Shown here one piece after another: positions 60,717 to 60,866 of a stretch of 60,866 bases of DNA. Origin of the DNA: an uncultured Acidimicrobiaceae bacterium. GTDB taxonomy: Bacteria; Actinomycetota; Acidimicrobiia; Spongiisociales; UBA5794. Below the pieces are notes generated by a model. That model made no database searches, had not been told where the DNA came from, and saw only the letters and a list, made by a program, of their open reading frames with translations. Position 1 is the first letter of the stretch. Each line of letters starts with the position of its first letter. The position numbers and the translations under genes were made by a program. The stretch is from assembly GCA_947258375.1 (NCBI GenBank), contig CAMYIJ010000007.1, positions 1-60,866 of the forward strand. The letters run 5' to 3'.

Positions 60717-60866
60717 ATGTTGACCCTATCAACAGAAGCCCAAGAGGTACTCGAGGAATACTCGTCTGTGGACTCTATGGAACAAGAACTAGTCCGCCTC
60801 GAAGGACTCGTATCGCGTGTGCGTTCCCGTCAGGTAGCGATCATTGAAGCCGTTGACCATCTCCAA
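60717..60866 (+). CDS. DUF222/13E12-type HNH protein, N-terminal fragment
   Basis: ATG 60717 opens a frame that runs to the window end (50 codons): MLTLSTEAQEVLEEYSS, then EQELVRLEGLVSRVRSRQ and VAIIEAVDHL. The leucine/arginine heptads match the start of DUF222 (REP13E12) proteins, which carry a C-terminal HNH nuclease domain in Actinomycetota and are often multicopy with flanking repeats. The nuclease part is outside the window, so this remains tentative. Confidence 0.5.
   Translation, partial: MLTLSTEAQEVLEEYSSVDSMEQELVRLEGLVSRVRSRQVAIIEAVDHLQ

Noticed and set aside
1..60866. tRNA, rRNA and CRISPR arrays
   Set aside because: No cloverleaf-like T-loop consensus, no rRNA blocks and no regularly spaced short repeats were seen by eye; a covariance-model scan would be decisive.

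Overview
This is a GC-rich, gene-dense window from a bacterial chromosome. Several things point to Actinomycetota, with an Acidimicrobiia-like lineage my best guess: an F420-type LLM oxidoreductase, a SARP/BTAD-type regulator, a class A PBP with PASTA domains, the start of a 13E12-like (DUF222) HNH family gene, frequent GTG/TTG starts, and many genes whose TANNNT -10 box sits only 6-7 nt before the start codon (leaderless mRNAs). The taxon is inferred from gene content. No rRNA, tRNA or CRISPR was seen. | Layout, left half. 1-2454: two overlapping CNNM/CorC-type membrane proteins. 2455-5657: accessory patch with an IS110-type transposase remnant, a secreted protein and a RelE/Phd toxin-antitoxin pair. 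5658-14852: minus-strand cluster that reads as a gamma-butyrobetaine/L-carnitine to glycine betaine pathway: CaiD-like hydratase, ADP-forming acyl-CoA ligase, PEP-mutase/isocitrate-lyase-type enzyme, acyl-CoA dehydrogenase, carnitine dehydrogenase fused to a thioesterase, a BKACE cleavage enzyme, a small nucleotidyltransferase-like protein and an MFS transporter. 14937-25644: methyltransferase, HybE-like protein, AruI-like ThDP enzyme, sufC-sufS, LLM oxidoreductase, metallo-beta-lactamase fold hydrolase, acyl-CoA dehydrogenase, small membrane or lipoproteins and an alpha/beta hydrolase. 25725-32435: plus-strand lipoate and 2-oxoacid dehydrogenase operon (E3, E2, a LipB-LipA fusion, M24 peptidase, WecG-type glycosyltransferase). 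| Layout, right half. 32432-38229: polysaccharide deacetylase, transketolase, a membrane protein, cobalamin adenosyltransferase and leucyl aminopeptidase. 38300-38646: broken vapC. 38709-42020: a 1103-residue chimeric regulator (winged helix-BTAD-STAND ATPase-TolB-like-TPR) divergent from a secreted HExxH protein. 43114-50596: CAP protein, rhodanese-ThiF/MoeB, sirtuin, a conserved small protein behind a palindromic operator, class A PBP and a B12-dependent mutase large subunit. 50791-51654: Tat-exported Cys-rich protein convergent with a PqqD-like (RRE) protein. 51815-59990: response regulator followed by a tightly overlapping tad/Flp pilus operon (cpaB, cpaE, cpaF, a vWA-TadB fusion, tadC, a DnaB-like ATPase). 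59991-60866: imperfect tandem repeats and the start of a DUF222/13E12-type gene. | How genes work together: the carnitine cluster covers each chemical step from gamma-butyrobetaine to betaine except a dedicated release of carnitine from its CoA ester. The E3, E2 and LipBA genes would make and charge a lipoylated 2-oxoacid dehydrogenase whose E1 is elsewhere. PduO could supply adenosylcobalamin to the mutase 12 kb away. The tad genes lack pilin, prepilin peptidase and tadE/F here. All functions are from reading the translated sequence by eye; no database search was run.
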